64,000 nt of DNA from positions 372,001 to 436,000 of the forward strand of contig NZ_CATKVU010000006.1 in the NCBI RefSeq assembly GCF_949820605.1, read 5' to 3'. A program made the translations under genes and the position numbers. The notes under the pieces are model-generated. The model did no database searches. It worked only from the letters and a program-made list of their open reading frames with translations, and had not been told where the DNA came from. The DNA comes from Segatella copri (lineage in GTDB: Bacteria; Bacteroidota; Bacteroidia; Bacteroidales; Bacteroidaceae). Below, piece by piece: positions 37,023-46,512 of the stretch. Numbering within the stretch: position 1 is the first letter of the stretch; each line of letters opens with the position of its first letter.

Positions 37023-38021
37023 TCACTCCTCACTCTTCACTTTTCCGGTAAACGCCAGTGCTATCCAGGCATAGATTCCCAAAAGGACTACAAGCAGGGT
37101 TTGCACGGAGTGTACGATGAGAACGAAGAAGAGGGCATCGTTTGCCTGAATGCCATAGAGTATGAGCATTGTCTTGACGGCAAAATGCCAAGGTCCGGCT
37201 CCGTTAGGAGTTGGTACAATGACCGCTATGCTGCCCACGATGAATGTTACCAGACCGCACATCAGATTGAGATGGGAGGTTGCTTCGAAGCATTGGAAGG
37301 TGAGATAGTAGTGGAAGAAATAGCTCAACCAGATGCCCAGTGTAAGGGCGATGTAGAGTGGTACATTTCTGACACCTTTCAGCGAGATGATACCTTGCCA
37401 GAGTCCTCCCAGTGTTGCTTTCACCTTATTATATATAGCGAGTCGCTTGAGCAGATAGTGAGCCAGGATGAGTACTGCTATGCCACAGATAGCGGTCACA
37501 ATGTAACCAGTGGCTGTAAACTGGCAGAGTAAACTGTCCATGCTCGTACCTGTTTTCTCAAAGAAATTGAGAAATACCGGAATCTGCATCACAAAGACCA
37601 GCACCGTAATCAGCAGCACGAGGAGTGAATCGATGGCTCTTTCTGTAACGACGGTACCCAAGGCTTTCGGAAACGAAACATCATCCCATTTCTTCAATAC
37701 GCCGCATCTGGCAAACTCGCCCGCACGAGGAATTACAAGACTCAGAGCATAGGACAGGAAGATGGAGTAGGTGCTGATACTGGAGCGTGCCTTCTCGCCT
37801 AATGGTTCCAGCGACTGTTTCCATCTCCATCCTCTGAACACTTGGGCAGAGATGCCAAAGGGGAACGACAGCAGCATCCAGGTCCAACTCATCTTGTGAA
37901 GCAGAACATCTTCTACTTGCTTGAAGTCGAATCCGCGATACATCCAATAAAGGATGGCGCCACCCAGAATGAGCGACAAAGCCACCTTCCAAATGTTGTT
38001 TGCTATCTTCTTTATATCCAT
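37023..38021 (-). CDS. Lysylphosphatidylglycerol-synthase-type membrane protein (UPF0104), 332 aa
   Basis: About eight transmembrane segments matching the flippase-like membrane half of MprF, without the aminoacyl-transferase half. Motifs: RGWRWKQSL near residue 50, SLVIPRAGEFARCGVLKK near 90-107 and VPTPNGAGPWHF near 275-286. Likely a lipid-handling protein. ATG 38021 is used because the -7 box at 38038-38031 lies immediately upstream; the frame is open much further up without support. Confidence 0.88.
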   Translation of the reverse strand: MDIKKIANNIWKVALSLILGGAILYWMYRGFDFKQVEDVLLHKMSWTWMLLSFPFGISAQVFRGWRWKQSLEPLGEKARSSISTYSIFLSYALSLVIPRAGEFARCGVLKKWDDVSFPKALGTVVTERAIDSLLVLLITVLVFVMQIPVFLNFFEKTGTSMDSLLCQFTATGYIVTAICGIAVLILAHYLLKRLAIYNKVKATLGGLWQGIISLKGVRNVPLYIALTLGIWLSYFFHYYLTFQCFEATSHLNLMCGLVTFIVGSIAVIVPTPNGAGPWHFAVKTMLILYGIQANDALFFVLIVHSVQTLLVVLLGIYAWIALAFTGKVKSEE

Positions 38022-38030
38022 AATTAGATG

Positions 38031-38038
38031 CAAAGATA
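38031..38038 (-). promoter_or_regulatory. -7 box of the UPF0104 gene
   Basis: Minus-strand TATCTTTG, 9 bases before the start codon, implying a very short leader. Confidence 0.5.
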
Positions 38039-38215
38039 ATACTTTTATTGACAATATCGTTCGAATCTGCATATTTTTAGCATAAATAAACGCTTGGGCG
38101 CCATTTATGGCTAAAAGTATAGGCTTTTTTTTAAGAAACAAGTGGCTCTTTCCCTTTTTTACCCAAAAAGATAAAAAAAATCGCATACTTCGTGTGGATT
38201 CTCAAAAAATAATCG

Positions 38216-38223
38216 TATTTTTG
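38216..38223 (+). promoter_or_regulatory. -7 box of rsmA-frr-rsgA
   Basis: TATTTTTG, a TAnnTTTG match, 26 bases upstream of rsmA. Confidence 0.5.
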
Positions 38224-38249
38224 CAAAATATATAATATAAAGATAAGAT

Positions 38250-39059
38250 ATGAAAGCTGTAAAGCCTAAGAAGAATCTCGGTCAGCACTTCTTGACCGAC
38301 CTCAATATAGCAAAGCGCATCGCCGATACGGTGGATGCCTGCCCGGATATACCTGTTCTAGAAATCGGACCAGGTATGGGCGTTCTTACCCAATATCTCG
38401 TAGAGAAACCAAGACCCGTCAAGGCAGTGGAAATCGACTCGGAGTCGGTGGCATATCTTCATGAGAATTTCCCGACACTCAAGGATAATATCATCGGTGA
38501 AGACTTCCTGAGAATGGATTTGAACCAGATATTCGATGGAAAGCAGTTTGTACTGACAGGTAATTATCCATACGATATCTCATCTCAGATATTCTTCAAG
38601 ATGCTCGATTACAAGGATCTCATTCCTTGCTGTACCGGAATGATTCAGCGCGAGGTGGCATTGCGTATGGCATCAGAACCAGGCAACAAAGCCTATGGTA
38701 TCCTCAGTGTGCTCATCCAGGCATGGTATGATGTGGAATATCTCTTTACGGTAGATGAGAATGTGTTCAACCCACCACCAAAGGTAAAGAGTGCGGTAAT
38801 CCGTATGACTCGTAACAAGGTGACTGACCTTGGCTGTGATGAAAAACTGTTTAAGCGTCTGGTAAAGACTGTCTTCAACCAGCGTCGCAAGATGCTCCGT
38901 GTGAGTTTGAAGCAGATGTTCCCGGGTGTAACCCCACGCGAGAATTTCTACACCACCGACATCATGACCAAGCGCCCTGAGCAACTCACTATCCAGCAGT
39001 TTGTAGAACTCACCAACTATGTGGGCGAAGAATTGAAAAGATTAGAATTAATAAAATAA
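38250..39059 (+). CDS. rsmA: 16S rRNA dimethyladenosine transferase RsmA/KsgA
   Basis: Dimethylates A1518 and A1519 of 16S rRNA in late 30S assembly. 269 aa with KKNLGQHFL, the SAM motif LEIGPGMGVLT, EIDSESVAYL, and catalytic GNYPYDISSQIFFKML. A full-length enzyme. Followed 12 bases later by frr, so the two translation genes are co-transcribed. Confidence 0.97.
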   Translation: MKAVKPKKNLGQHFLTDLNIAKRIADTVDACPDIPVLEIGPGMGVLTQYLVEKPRPVKAVEIDSESVAYLHENFPTLKDNIIGEDFLRMDLNQIFDGKQFVLTGNYPYDISSQIFFKMLDYKDLIPCCTGMIQREVALRMASEPGNKAYGILSVLIQAWYDVEYLFTVDENVFNPPPKVKSAVIRMTRNKVTDLGCDEKLFKRLVKTVFNQRRKMLRVSLKQMFPGVTPRENFYTTDIMTKRPEQLTIQQFVELTNYVGEELKRLELIK

Positions 39060-39071
39060 AAACATATAATT

Positions 39072-39632
39072 ATGATAGACGTTAAAGAAACTTTGAATTC
39101 TGCAGCAGAGCGTATGGAGATGGCAGCAATGTATCTCGCAGAGGAACTCTCTCATGTTCGTGCTGGTCGTGCTAATGTAGCCATTCTCGATGGTGTGCGT
39201 GTAAATAGTTATGGCAGTATGGTTCCTCTGAACCAGGTAGCTACAGTTACAACCCCTGATGCCCGTACTATCGCTATCCGCCCTTGGGACAAAAAGGCTA
39301 TCAAGGATATCGAAAAGGCTATTATGGATAGTGGTGTAGGTATCACTCCTGAGAACAATGGCGAAATCGTACGTCTGGGTATTCCTCAGCCAACAGGTGA
39401 GCGCCGTAAGGAGCTCGTAAAGCAGTGTAATAAGATTGCTGAGCGTGCTAAGATTGAGGTGCGCAACGTGCGCCAGGAAATCAAGGAGAAGTTGAAGAAA
39501 GCTATCAAGGATGGACTTTCTGAAGACTTGGAGAAGGATGCTGAGAATGATTTGCAGAAACTCCACGACAAGTACATCAAGCAGCTCGAAAACCTGATGG
39601 ACGAGAAGGAGAAGGAAATCATGACAGTCTAA
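39072..39632 (+). CDS. frr: Ribosome recycling factor
   Basis: Splits post-termination ribosomes with EF-G. 186 aa, normal length. Family landmarks: ELSHVRAGRANVAILDGV near residue 27-44, VTTPDARTIAIRPWD near 60-74, and the three-helix bundle with NVRQEIKEKLKKAIKDG near 136-152. Confidence 0.97.
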   Translation: MIDVKETLNSAAERMEMAAMYLAEELSHVRAGRANVAILDGVRVNSYGSMVPLNQVATVTTPDARTIAIRPWDKKAIKDIEKAIMDSGVGITPENNGEIVRLGIPQPTGERRKELVKQCNKIAERAKIEVRNVRQEIKEKLKKAIKDGLSEDLEKDAENDLQKLHDKYIKQLENLMDEKEKEIMTV

Positions 39633-39666
39633 ATCATTCTGGACTTACATTATTTAATAAGTGATA

Positions 39667-40599
39667 ATGAGAGGACTCGTTATTAAAAATACAGGCAGCT
39701 GGTACACCGTCAAGACAGACGATGGCCAGCTGATTGAAAGTAAAATCAAGGGCAATTTCAGATTGAAGGGCATCCGCAGCACCAATCCTGTGGCTGTAGG
39801 TGATTATGTGCAGCTTATTACCAATCAGGAAGGTACGGCATTTATCTCTTCTATCGAAGACCGCCAAAACTATATCATTCGTAAATCACCTAACCTCAGT
39901 AAGCAGAGTCATATTCTGGCTGCTAATGTAGACCAGGCGCTGCTTGTGGTAACGGTGAATTATCCGCAGACATCTACTACCTTCATCGACCGATTCCTGG
40001 CTGGTGCTGAGGCCTACAGAGTGCCTGTTATCATCATCTTTAATAAAAGTGACATACTTTCAGAAGAAGAATTGCATTACGAGAAGATGATGTGCACGCT
40101 CTATGAGACCATCGGATATAAATGTATCGAATTGTCGGCAGCTACAGGCGAAGGTGTTGAACTGTTGCGACCTCTTATCAAGGATAAGAAATCTTTGTTG
40201 AGTGGCAACAGCGGGGTAGGAAAGTCAACCCTCATCAACCAGCTCATTCCTGAAGCAGAGCAGCGTACCGCCGAAATCAGCGAGGCGCATAATAGCGGAA
40301 TGCATACCACAACCTTCAGTGAGATGCTGGAACTGCCGGAAGGTGGTTATCTCATTGATACTCCGGGCATCAAGGGCTTTGGTACCTTTGATATCGAAAA
40401 GGAAGAGCTGACCAGCTATTTTAAGGAAATCTTCAAGTTCTCTCAGGATTGTAAGTTCTCTGACTGTACCCATACCCACGAACCGGGGTGCGCGGTAATC
40501 AAGGCGGTTGAGGAACATTATATTGCAGCTAGCCGCTATCAGAGTTATCTCTCTATGTTGGAGGATAAGGACGAAAACAAATACAGAGAGGCTTTTTGA
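39667..40599 (+). CDS. rsgA: Small ribosomal subunit biogenesis GTPase RsgA
   Basis: Circularly permuted GTPase that checks 30S maturation. Order: OB fold, NKSD (G4), GNSGVGKST (G1), DTPGIKGF (G3), then a zinc-binding C-terminus with Cys-x4-Cys-x-His-x5-Cys spacing ([14 protein letters not shown]). ATG 39667 is chosen over GTG 39661 two codons upstream. 310 residues. Confidence 0.95.
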   Translation: MRGLVIKNTGSWYTVKTDDGQLIESKIKGNFRLKGIRSTNPVAVGDYVQLITNQEGTAFISSIEDRQNYIIRKSPNLSKQSHILAANVDQALLVVTVNYPQTSTTFIDRFLAGAEAYRVPVIIIFNKSDILSEEELHYEKMMCTLYETIGYKCIELSAATGEGVELLRPLIKDKKSLLSGNSGVGKSTLINQLIPEAEQRTAEISEAHNSGMHTTTFSEMLELPEGGYLIDTPGIKGFGTFDIEKEELTSYFKEIFKFSQDCKFSDCTHTHEPGCAVIKAVEEHYIAASRYQSYLSMLEDKDENKYREAF

Positions 40600-40632
40600 T
40601 AGTGAAGAGTGAAGAACGAAGAGTGAAGAAAT
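40600..40632 (+). repeat. GAAGAGTGAA low-complexity repeat
   Basis: AGTGAAGAGTGAAGAACGAAGAGTG-type stretch between rsgA and the araC gene. A similar run ends the UPF0104 gene near 37020-37040 on the other strand. Probably a simple dispersed repeat of this genome. Confidence 0.5.
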
Positions 40633-40647
40633 TTAAAAAGCATATTA

Positions 40648-41562
40648 ATGAAAGAACAGAAGGACGTCAGGCAGCGTATCGAAGAAGGTGAGTTCGCACA
40701 GAGTGCAGAAATCAGTGCGAGCTATCTGGATGAGGACATCTTGATTATAGATAATGTCAAGGTGTTGCAGAACCCCGACCCTATGAGATTCCAGATGAAC
40801 ATGATTGCATCCTGTCAGAGAGGTAGCCTGAGAGCTGAACTCAACGGGCGGGAATTCACCGTGGAGAAGGGCGATATATTTATCAGTCCGCCTAACTCTA
40901 TTCTCGACATCAAAGAGGTGTCGGAAGATTTTGCATGCACAGCCATGTGTGTCAGCAATCACGGCTTGCTTGGTATTCTTCGTTCTCATATCTCGGTATG
41001 GAACCGTGCCATGTATGTGAGCAAGGTTTCGGTGTTGAAGATGAACGAGGTGGATATGGTATTCTATTCTAAGTTTACCGACTTGGTGCGCCTCTGTTTG
41101 GATCCGAAGTTCAACGACCGCAGTTCGTGGAAACCTTATCGCCGTGAGATTGTAGAGACGCTCCTGAAGAGTGCTCTCCTTGCTGTGAGCAATCTTTTGC
41201 TGACAGATCTCCCGAAAGAAACTTTGGGAACCAGTGCCAGCGATTTCTTTGATAAGTTCCTGGAGATGTTGCAGCAGAGCGAAATCAAGCATCAGCCTGT
41301 AGAATATTTTGCGCAGCAGCTTTGCATCACGCCAAAATATCTCTCCATCATCTGCAAGCGCCATTCCGGCAAGACGGCCATCGAGTGGATTACAGAGTAT
41401 ACGCTTGCTGATATCACCTATTATCTCCGTTCTACAACGAAAACAATCAAGGAGATTTCAGGTATACTGGGCTTTTCCAATACCTCATTCTTCGGTAAAT
41501 ATGTAAGAGAGCATCTGCACATGTCACCTCTGAAGTATCGTGAAAGTTTGAGAAAACAATAA
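40648..41562 (+). CDS. AraC-family transcriptional regulator, 304 aa
   Basis: N-terminal cupin-like sensor domain (about residues 25-140, with RGSLRAELNGREFTVEKGD) and a C-terminal double helix-turn-helix from about 200, with AQQLCITPKYLSIICKRHSG and the GFSNTSFFGKYVREHLHMSP motif that marks AraC proteins. Target and effector unknown. Follows rsgA by 48 bases. Confidence 0.9.
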   Translation: MKEQKDVRQRIEEGEFAQSAEISASYLDEDILIIDNVKVLQNPDPMRFQMNMIASCQRGSLRAELNGREFTVEKGDIFISPPNSILDIKEVSEDFACTAMCVSNHGLLGILRSHISVWNRAMYVSKVSVLKMNEVDMVFYSKFTDLVRLCLDPKFNDRSSWKPYRREIVETLLKSALLAVSNLLLTDLPKETLGTSASDFFDKFLEMLQQSEIKHQPVEYFAQQLCITPKYLSIICKRHSGKTAIEWITEYTLADITYYLRSTTKTIKEISGILGFSNTSFFGKYVREHLHMSPLKYRESLRKQ

Positions 41563-41572
41563 CTGCAAAATA

Positions 41573-41610
41573 AAAACTCGCAAATTCTAAAGAAAGAATC
41601 TGCGAGTTTT
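41573..41610 (+). terminator. Terminator after the araC gene
   Basis: 10-bp stem AAAACTCGCA / TGCGAGTTTT with a T6 tract. It lies just past the 3' end of the convergent tmRNA and may serve both. Confidence 0.8.
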
Positions 41611-41629
41611 TTGTTTCTATCAAATAGGG

Positions 41630-42024
41630 TGGAGCTGGAGGGATTCGAACCCTCGTCCGCACAAGGAAACCATACGCTTTCTACATGCTTATTCCAGCCT
41701 TCGGTTTTCGAGGCATGACAGGACCTGGATCACCAATCATACCCTTATCCTCTAAAATTTCATCCATGCAACGAGGCGTACATGAACTATTTCCGATTTA
41801 CCTGCACCGCTTGATCAACAAGATTCGGAACAACATCCGTTGAGCGATGTCTCGTTCCAGCACCCTGTGCTGGAATAAAGCTAGTTTACTATACTTCGAC
41901 TAGGCAGCGAGAGCGTAGTTATTTTCGCCAATTAATTTTTTGTTCACTAGGATTTAGGAGGTAGCCAACGAGCCTCCGCATGCTTACGTACCATTTCATC
42001 TCGCCGTCAAATCCAGTCAACCCC
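41630..42024 (-). ncRNA. ssrA: Transfer-messenger RNA
   Basis: tRNA-like ends: 5' GGGGUUG pairs with 3' CAGCUCC, with the T-loop UUCGAAU at the 3' end. The tag frame at 41929-41900 reads GENNYALAA and then UAG. About 395 bases, one-piece form. CCA is not encoded. Rescues stalled ribosomes with SmpB, which is not in the window. -7 box at 42054-42047. Confidence 0.95.
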
Positions 42025-42046
42025 GAGAATTTTCTGATATTGGGTG

Positions 42047-42054
42047 CAAAGATA
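42047..42054 (-). promoter_or_regulatory. -7 box of ssrA
   Basis: Minus-strand TATCTTTG, 22 bases before the tmRNA 5' end. Confidence 0.55.
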
Positions 42055-42124
42055 AGGCGAAAATTTGAAATTACCAAATATTTTTAGAAAAAAAAACTGC
42101 CAGATCCTCATTTTCATTATTTTT

Positions 42125-42160
42125 AGGTATTGCATACCTTCTTAGAAATATGTACCTTTG
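42125..42160 (+). promoter_or_regulatory. Promoter and operator-like palindrome of the PepSY gene
   Basis: -7 box TACCTTTG (42153-42160). A palindrome AGGTAT-TGC-ATACCT (42125-42139) covers the upstream promoter element. The regulator is unknown; genes of this type are often iron-controlled. Confidence 0.55.
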
Positions 42161-42183
42161 CAGCTTGATTCAAGATAGTAATA

Positions 42184-43629
42184 ATGATTATGAATATGCT
42201 AAATAAGAAAATAACTTGGAGAAAACAACATAAATGGTTAGGCATCGGTATGAGCTTTTTCATGCTGATGTTCTGCTTGTCGGGTATTCTGCTTAACCAC
42301 CGTTCGCTTATCAAAGATGTGGACGTGAGCAGGAAATATCTGCCAAGTCGCTATGAATTCAAGAATTGGAATGGCGGGTTGCTGAGGGGAACGCTTGCTT
42401 TGGATGATGCCATATTGCTGTATGGAAACGGGGGAATCTGGCAAACGGATTCTACAGCATCCACATTCAAGGACTTTAATAAGGGGATGCCAGCAGGAGC
42501 AGACTGCCGACAGATAAGAAATGTTATCAGAACGGATGATGGTTCTGTCTGGTCGGTATCTCCATTTGCACTTTACCGGTTGGGGAGTCACAAAATATGG
42601 AAAAGCGTAACTCTTCCGACAGAGCCGGAAGAGAAGTTGAGCGACATTTCTGCTCATGGAGATACGCTTTTGGTTCTCAGCCGCTCCTATGCTTATGTTT
42701 CCTTGCCACCTTATCAGAACTTCCACCGGATAGAATTGCCTATGCCAAAGGAGTATGATGGGAAGGTTACAGTCTTTCGTACGATATGGCTGCTTCACAG
42801 TGGAGAGTTGTTTGGCAGCATTGGTAAACTCATCGTAGATGGCATTGCCATAATCCTGGTGTTGCTCTGCATCTCAGGTCTTATCTTCTGGTTAAAGCCT
42901 AAACAGAAGAGGTTGCTTCGCTTTTCGCTACAATGGCATGACAAAATAGGCCGATACACCATCATGCTTACTTTGTTGATAGCCCTGACAGGTTGGTGCC
43001 TTCGTCCACCTGTGATGATAGCCTTGGTGTTGAACAAGATGCCGTCTATTCCTGGGACGACGCTTCATAGCAAGAACCCTTGGAATGACAAACTCCGTGT
43101 GGTGCGTTATGATGAAAAGTTCGGTGACTGGCTCTTGTCAACTTCGGATGGTTTCTTTTCCGTGAATTTCCAGACAGGAAAGTTGGAGTCAATCCCCAAT
43201 ACTCCACCAGTCAGTGTTATGGGATTGAATGTCCTTCAGCAAAACAAAGATGGTAAATGGTATTGCGGTTCGTTTAGTGGTCTCTTTGTTTGGGATAGAG
43301 TAAAGGGGACAACCGTTGATTATTCTACCGGGAAAGCTGCTTTAAAGAACGCTGGCGCACCATTCGGAAAAAAGGCGATAGCAGGTATGAGCCAGGATTT
43401 CTCTGATACGCCTGTCATTGCTGAGTATAATGAAGGAACCGACTTTGCACCACAACCCGCTTATATGAACCAACTGCCCATGTCATTATGGAATGTGGCT
43501 CTGGAGGCTCATAGCGGTAGAATCTTCATAGGTAGTATTGCTACATATATATTTATCTTCGTAATGGGAATACTTGCCGTATGGTGCCTTTGGTCTGGGT
43601 ATGTCATTAGACTGGTGAAGAAAAAATAA
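42184..43629 (+). CDS. PepSY-associated transmembrane protein, 481 aa
   Basis: Four membrane segments (about 20-38, 216-236, 260-280 and 452-472) with large loops, a WRKQHKWLGIGMSFFM start and a WHDKIGRYTIMLTLLIALTGW motif typical of PepSY_TM proteins. Such proteins often sit beside TonB-linked iron uptake and may reduce or process siderophores; no such partner is next to it here. Transcribed alone from a palindrome-bearing promoter. Confidence 0.85.
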   Translation: MIMNMLNKKITWRKQHKWLGIGMSFFMLMFCLSGILLNHRSLIKDVDVSRKYLPSRYEFKNWNGGLLRGTLALDDAILLYGNGGIWQTDSTASTFKDFNKGMPAGADCRQIRNVIRTDDGSVWSVSPFALYRLGSHKIWKSVTLPTEPEEKLSDISAHGDTLLVLSRSYAYVSLPPYQNFHRIELPMPKEYDGKVTVFRTIWLLHSGELFGSIGKLIVDGIAIILVLLCISGLIFWLKPKQKRLLRFSLQWHDKIGRYTIMLTLLIALTGWCLRPPVMIALVLNKMPSIPGTTLHSKNPWNDKLRVVRYDEKFGDWLLSTSDGFFSVNFQTGKLESIPNTPPVSVMGLNVLQQNKDGKWYCGSFSGLFVWDRVKGTTVDYSTGKAALKNAGAPFGKKAIAGMSQDFSDTPVIAEYNEGTDFAPQPAYMNQLPMSLWNVALEAHSGRIFIGSIATYIFIFVMGILAVWCLWSGYVIRLVKKK

Positions 43630-44026
43630 AAAAAGTTTGAATGCGTTGTTTTAATTGCCATATTGTATGTGTAAATGGTTGACACTCAGCGTAAAAGTAC
43701 GTATGGTAATTCTCGGAAAAGCGCCGGGAATTGCCATATATTGTTATTGTGAGAATTAGTACCCTCATTTTCGTCGCGACGTATCAGATGCTACGTCGGG
43801 ACGCAGTTGTTGTTACGTCGCGATGTATCAGATGCTACGTCGGGACGTAATTTCTTCCGCATCAATGGCGAAGTTATGAATAAAGATTGTTCATGGCAAT
43901 ATATGGCAGATAACCCCTAAAAATAAAGAATTGCCATATCCCTAACAGCTTTGTAATCAGAGAGATTACTGGCTGGTATGGCAATATGGCAATTCTTGAA
44001 AGAAAAATATTTAATAATAAATCTTG
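43630..44026. repeat. Intergenic repeat island
   Basis: No gene. Two 32-base direct repeats (43772-43803 and 43816-43847) differ at one base and contain an ACGTCGCGACGT-type palindrome. TTGCCATAT or its complement ATATGGCAA occurs about six times. Arms AAGAATTGCCATAT (43926-43939) and complement (43984-43997) form a 14-bp inverted repeat that may end the minus-strand GH operon. Confidence 0.7.
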
Positions 44027-46501
44027 TTACTTCACGCTCCACTCAAACAAACCGCAGGACAGAGTTTCTGGCTGCTTCAGTTCGAGCTTCACAGCCTTGG
44101 TCTTCACTGGGTCGAAATTCACGATGCAGGCTACACCTCGCATGCATGGATAAGCATCGGCTCCTGGAACTTCCTTCCAGTTGCCTGCCTCGTCCTGATA
44201 GTAGAGCTTCCAGCTGTCTGGTACTTTGCAACCGCCCCATGGCTGGTCGTCGTACCAATATACGGTGCTGGTCTTGATCTCCTTGCTCTCTGGGAAGGTG
44301 TAGGTAATCCACTCTGTGGTGTTCTTCTTAGGCCACCAGTGGATGTATGGGATAGAACGGTCGTTCTCATCGGCAGGAACCAGTCCGTCGGTGATACTGC
44401 TCTTGGCTGGCACTGGAGAAGAGAATTCTACCTTAGCCTGTGCAGCGAGAGTTGCAGGAGCTGATGGCTTTGCAGCCTTGACATCCTGTGGCAACCATAC
44501 CTTCATATTGCCGTTGCCACGATGAGCCCAGGCGAAGTATGGGATGAGAGTCAGGGTCTGGTCCTTGGTGCTCAGCTTGCCGCTCTTGTCGTAGGCGAGA
44601 GTCTGCACATTCTCGGTCAGGGTCTCCATGTTCTGCCCCTTGTAGAGTGTCAGTACATTCTTGTATTTAGGGTCGATGAAACCATCGTACGAGAGCTTGC
44701 CCTCAGCGAACTGAGGTTCGCGGTTCTCCAGGATGCTCATGATGTCGAAGCCCTGGTTGTCTGGCCACTCTGCACAATATACGATAGGACCACGCTCGAT
44801 GCTGATGCAGCCACGGTCGGCCTCTACCTTGTTGTTGGCACGTACGGTGCGTGCCTCCATATCGAAGTGAACGCGAACCACATCGCCCTTCTTCCACTTG
44901 CGGTTGATGGTATAATAGCCATCCTCTGTTACCTTAGCCTCTACCTTCTTTCCGTTTACGGTGATGGTATAGCCCAGTCGCTTGCCGTCGCTGTAGTAGT
45001 AAAGGTCTGATGGTACTGGCTGACCCTTTACCCAGCCCGGGATGCGGATCTTCATACCGAACTGACCTGCCTTGTTGTCATCCACCTTGATGGCGATGTC
45101 GCCGTTCCAAGGGTACTGTGTATCCTGACTCAGGGAAACCTTCTTACCGGCTACCTTCAGAGAAGAAGAGTTGCTGAGGAAGAGGTTGACATATACATTC
45201 TTATTCTTTACGGCATATACATAGCCCGGGAGGGATGGCAGGAAGCGGCAGATGTTGCTAGGGCAGCAGGCACAGCCGAACCAAGCCTGACGCTGATGCT
45301 GACCCATGCTCTCCAATGGGTTAGGGTAGAAGAAGCCGCCGCCGTCCATGCTCACACCACTGATGAGACCATTGTAGAGGGTACGCTCCAATACATCGTA
45401 ATACTTACTCTCGCCATGGAGAAGGAAGAGACGGTAGTTGACATAAACATTGCCGATAGCTGCGCAGGTTTCGCAGTAGGCACTCATATTAGGCAACTCG
45501 TAGTTCTTGCCGAAAGCCTCACCATTGTTGGTGGCTCCGATTCCTCCGGTGATGTAGAGCTTCTTGCTTACGATGTTGTCCCAGATACGGTCGATGGCGT
45601 GGATATAGGCGGTATCGCCGGTGAGGGCAGCTACATCTGCCATACCAGCATACATATAGGTGGCACGAACGGCATGACCTACAGCCTCGTCCTGTTCCAA
45701 AACCGGTTTGTGGCTCTGAGAGTATTCCTGTTTGATAGATGTCTTGCCACGATAGTCGAGGAAGAACTTAGCCTCTTCGAGATATTTCTTGTTGCCTGTA
45801 GCGAGATAGAGCTTGCAGAGCGCCATTTCGGCAATCTGATGTCCCGGTACCACGCAAGCCTGTCCTGGGTTAGGACCAACCTCGCGAACCACGCAGTCGG
45901 CATAGCGGATAGCGATGTCGAGGAACTTGCGGCTACCTGTAGCCTGCCAGTGAGCCACGGCACCTTCTACCATGTGACCGAGGTTGTAGAGCTCGTGGCT
46001 CAGATCCTCTTCCTTGCTCCAGCGCTTGTCGCCAGCCCAGAAATGGGGATGCTTCGGATTCTGTGTGCGGGCTGTATAGAGATATCCGTCAGCCTCCTGA
46101 GCCGGAGCAATGATATCGAGCACGCTATCGATATAAGCCTTGAGTTTCTTGTCTGGATAAGTTTGCAGCACGTAGCTGGCACCCTCAATCGTTTTGTATG
46201 GGTCGGTATCGTCGAAGCTGTAAGGCATCAGTTTGCCCACGTCGTAACTGTCGCTAGGGTGAGCGGCGCGCTCAAAGTTCTTGTATCTGCCCTCTGTCTC
46301 GCACTTGCTGAAAGCCAGTGGGATGGTTACCTTGCGAGAGGTCTCGATACGCTGTCCCCAGAACGTATTGTTCCAAACCTTTACTGATGTGAAAGGCACC
46401 GGAGTGATAGGATAACCACCCGAGCTCTTGTTCACCTTCTGTGCCGAAGCAGGCATCAATGCCAATGCTGCCAAGGCTGATGTTACTAAAATCTTCTTCA
46501 T
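44027..46501 (-). CDS. GH127 beta-L-arabinofuranosidase with C-terminal binding domain
   Basis: Removes beta-linked L-arabinofuranose. Signal peptide (MKKILVTSALAALALMPASAQ), then the alpha/alpha barrel of GH127 with the Zn/Cys centre: Glu and Cys in AYCETCAAIGN, and adjacent Cys in GCACCPSN. A beta-sandwich and a C-terminal F5/8-type carbohydrate-binding region (about residues 650-824) complete the 824 aa. Third gene of the GH97-GH43-GH127 operon. Confidence 0.93.
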   Translation of the reverse strand: MKKILVTSALAALALMPASAQKVNKSSGGYPITPVPFTSVKVWNNTFWGQRIETSRKVTIPLAFSKCETEGRYKNFERAAHPSDSYDVGKLMPYSFDDTDPYKTIEGASYVLQTYPDKKLKAYIDSVLDIIAPAQEADGYLYTARTQNPKHPHFWAGDKRWSKEEDLSHELYNLGHMVEGAVAHWQATGSRKFLDIAIRYADCVVREVGPNPGQACVVPGHQIAEMALCKLYLATGNKKYLEEAKFFLDYRGKTSIKQEYSQSHKPVLEQDEAVGHAVRATYMYAGMADVAALTGDTAYIHAIDRIWDNIVSKKLYITGGIGATNNGEAFGKNYELPNMSAYCETCAAIGNVYVNYRLFLLHGESKYYDVLERTLYNGLISGVSMDGGGFFYPNPLESMGQHQRQAWFGCACCPSNICRFLPSLPGYVYAVKNKNVYVNLFLSNSSSLKVAGKKVSLSQDTQYPWNGDIAIKVDDNKAGQFGMKIRIPGWVKGQPVPSDLYYYSDGKRLGYTITVNGKKVEAKVTEDGYYTINRKWKKGDVVRVHFDMEARTVRANNKVEADRGCISIERGPIVYCAEWPDNQGFDIMSILENREPQFAEGKLSYDGFIDPKYKNVLTLYKGQNMETLTENVQTLAYDKSGKLSTKDQTLTLIPYFAWAHRGNGNMKVWLPQDVKAAKPSAPATLAAQAKVEFSSPVPAKSSITDGLVPADENDRSIPYIHWWPKKNTTEWITYTFPESKEIKTSTVYWYDDQPWGGCKVPDSWKLYYQDEAGNWKEVPGADAYPCMRGVACIVNFDPVKTKAVKLELKQPETLSCGLFEWSVK

Positions 46502-46512
46502 GTATTGCTAGT

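Noticed and set aside
45296..46387. 363-aa open frame opposite the GH127 gene
   Set aside because: It is antisense to a clear enzyme, has no recognisable domain and no promoter.
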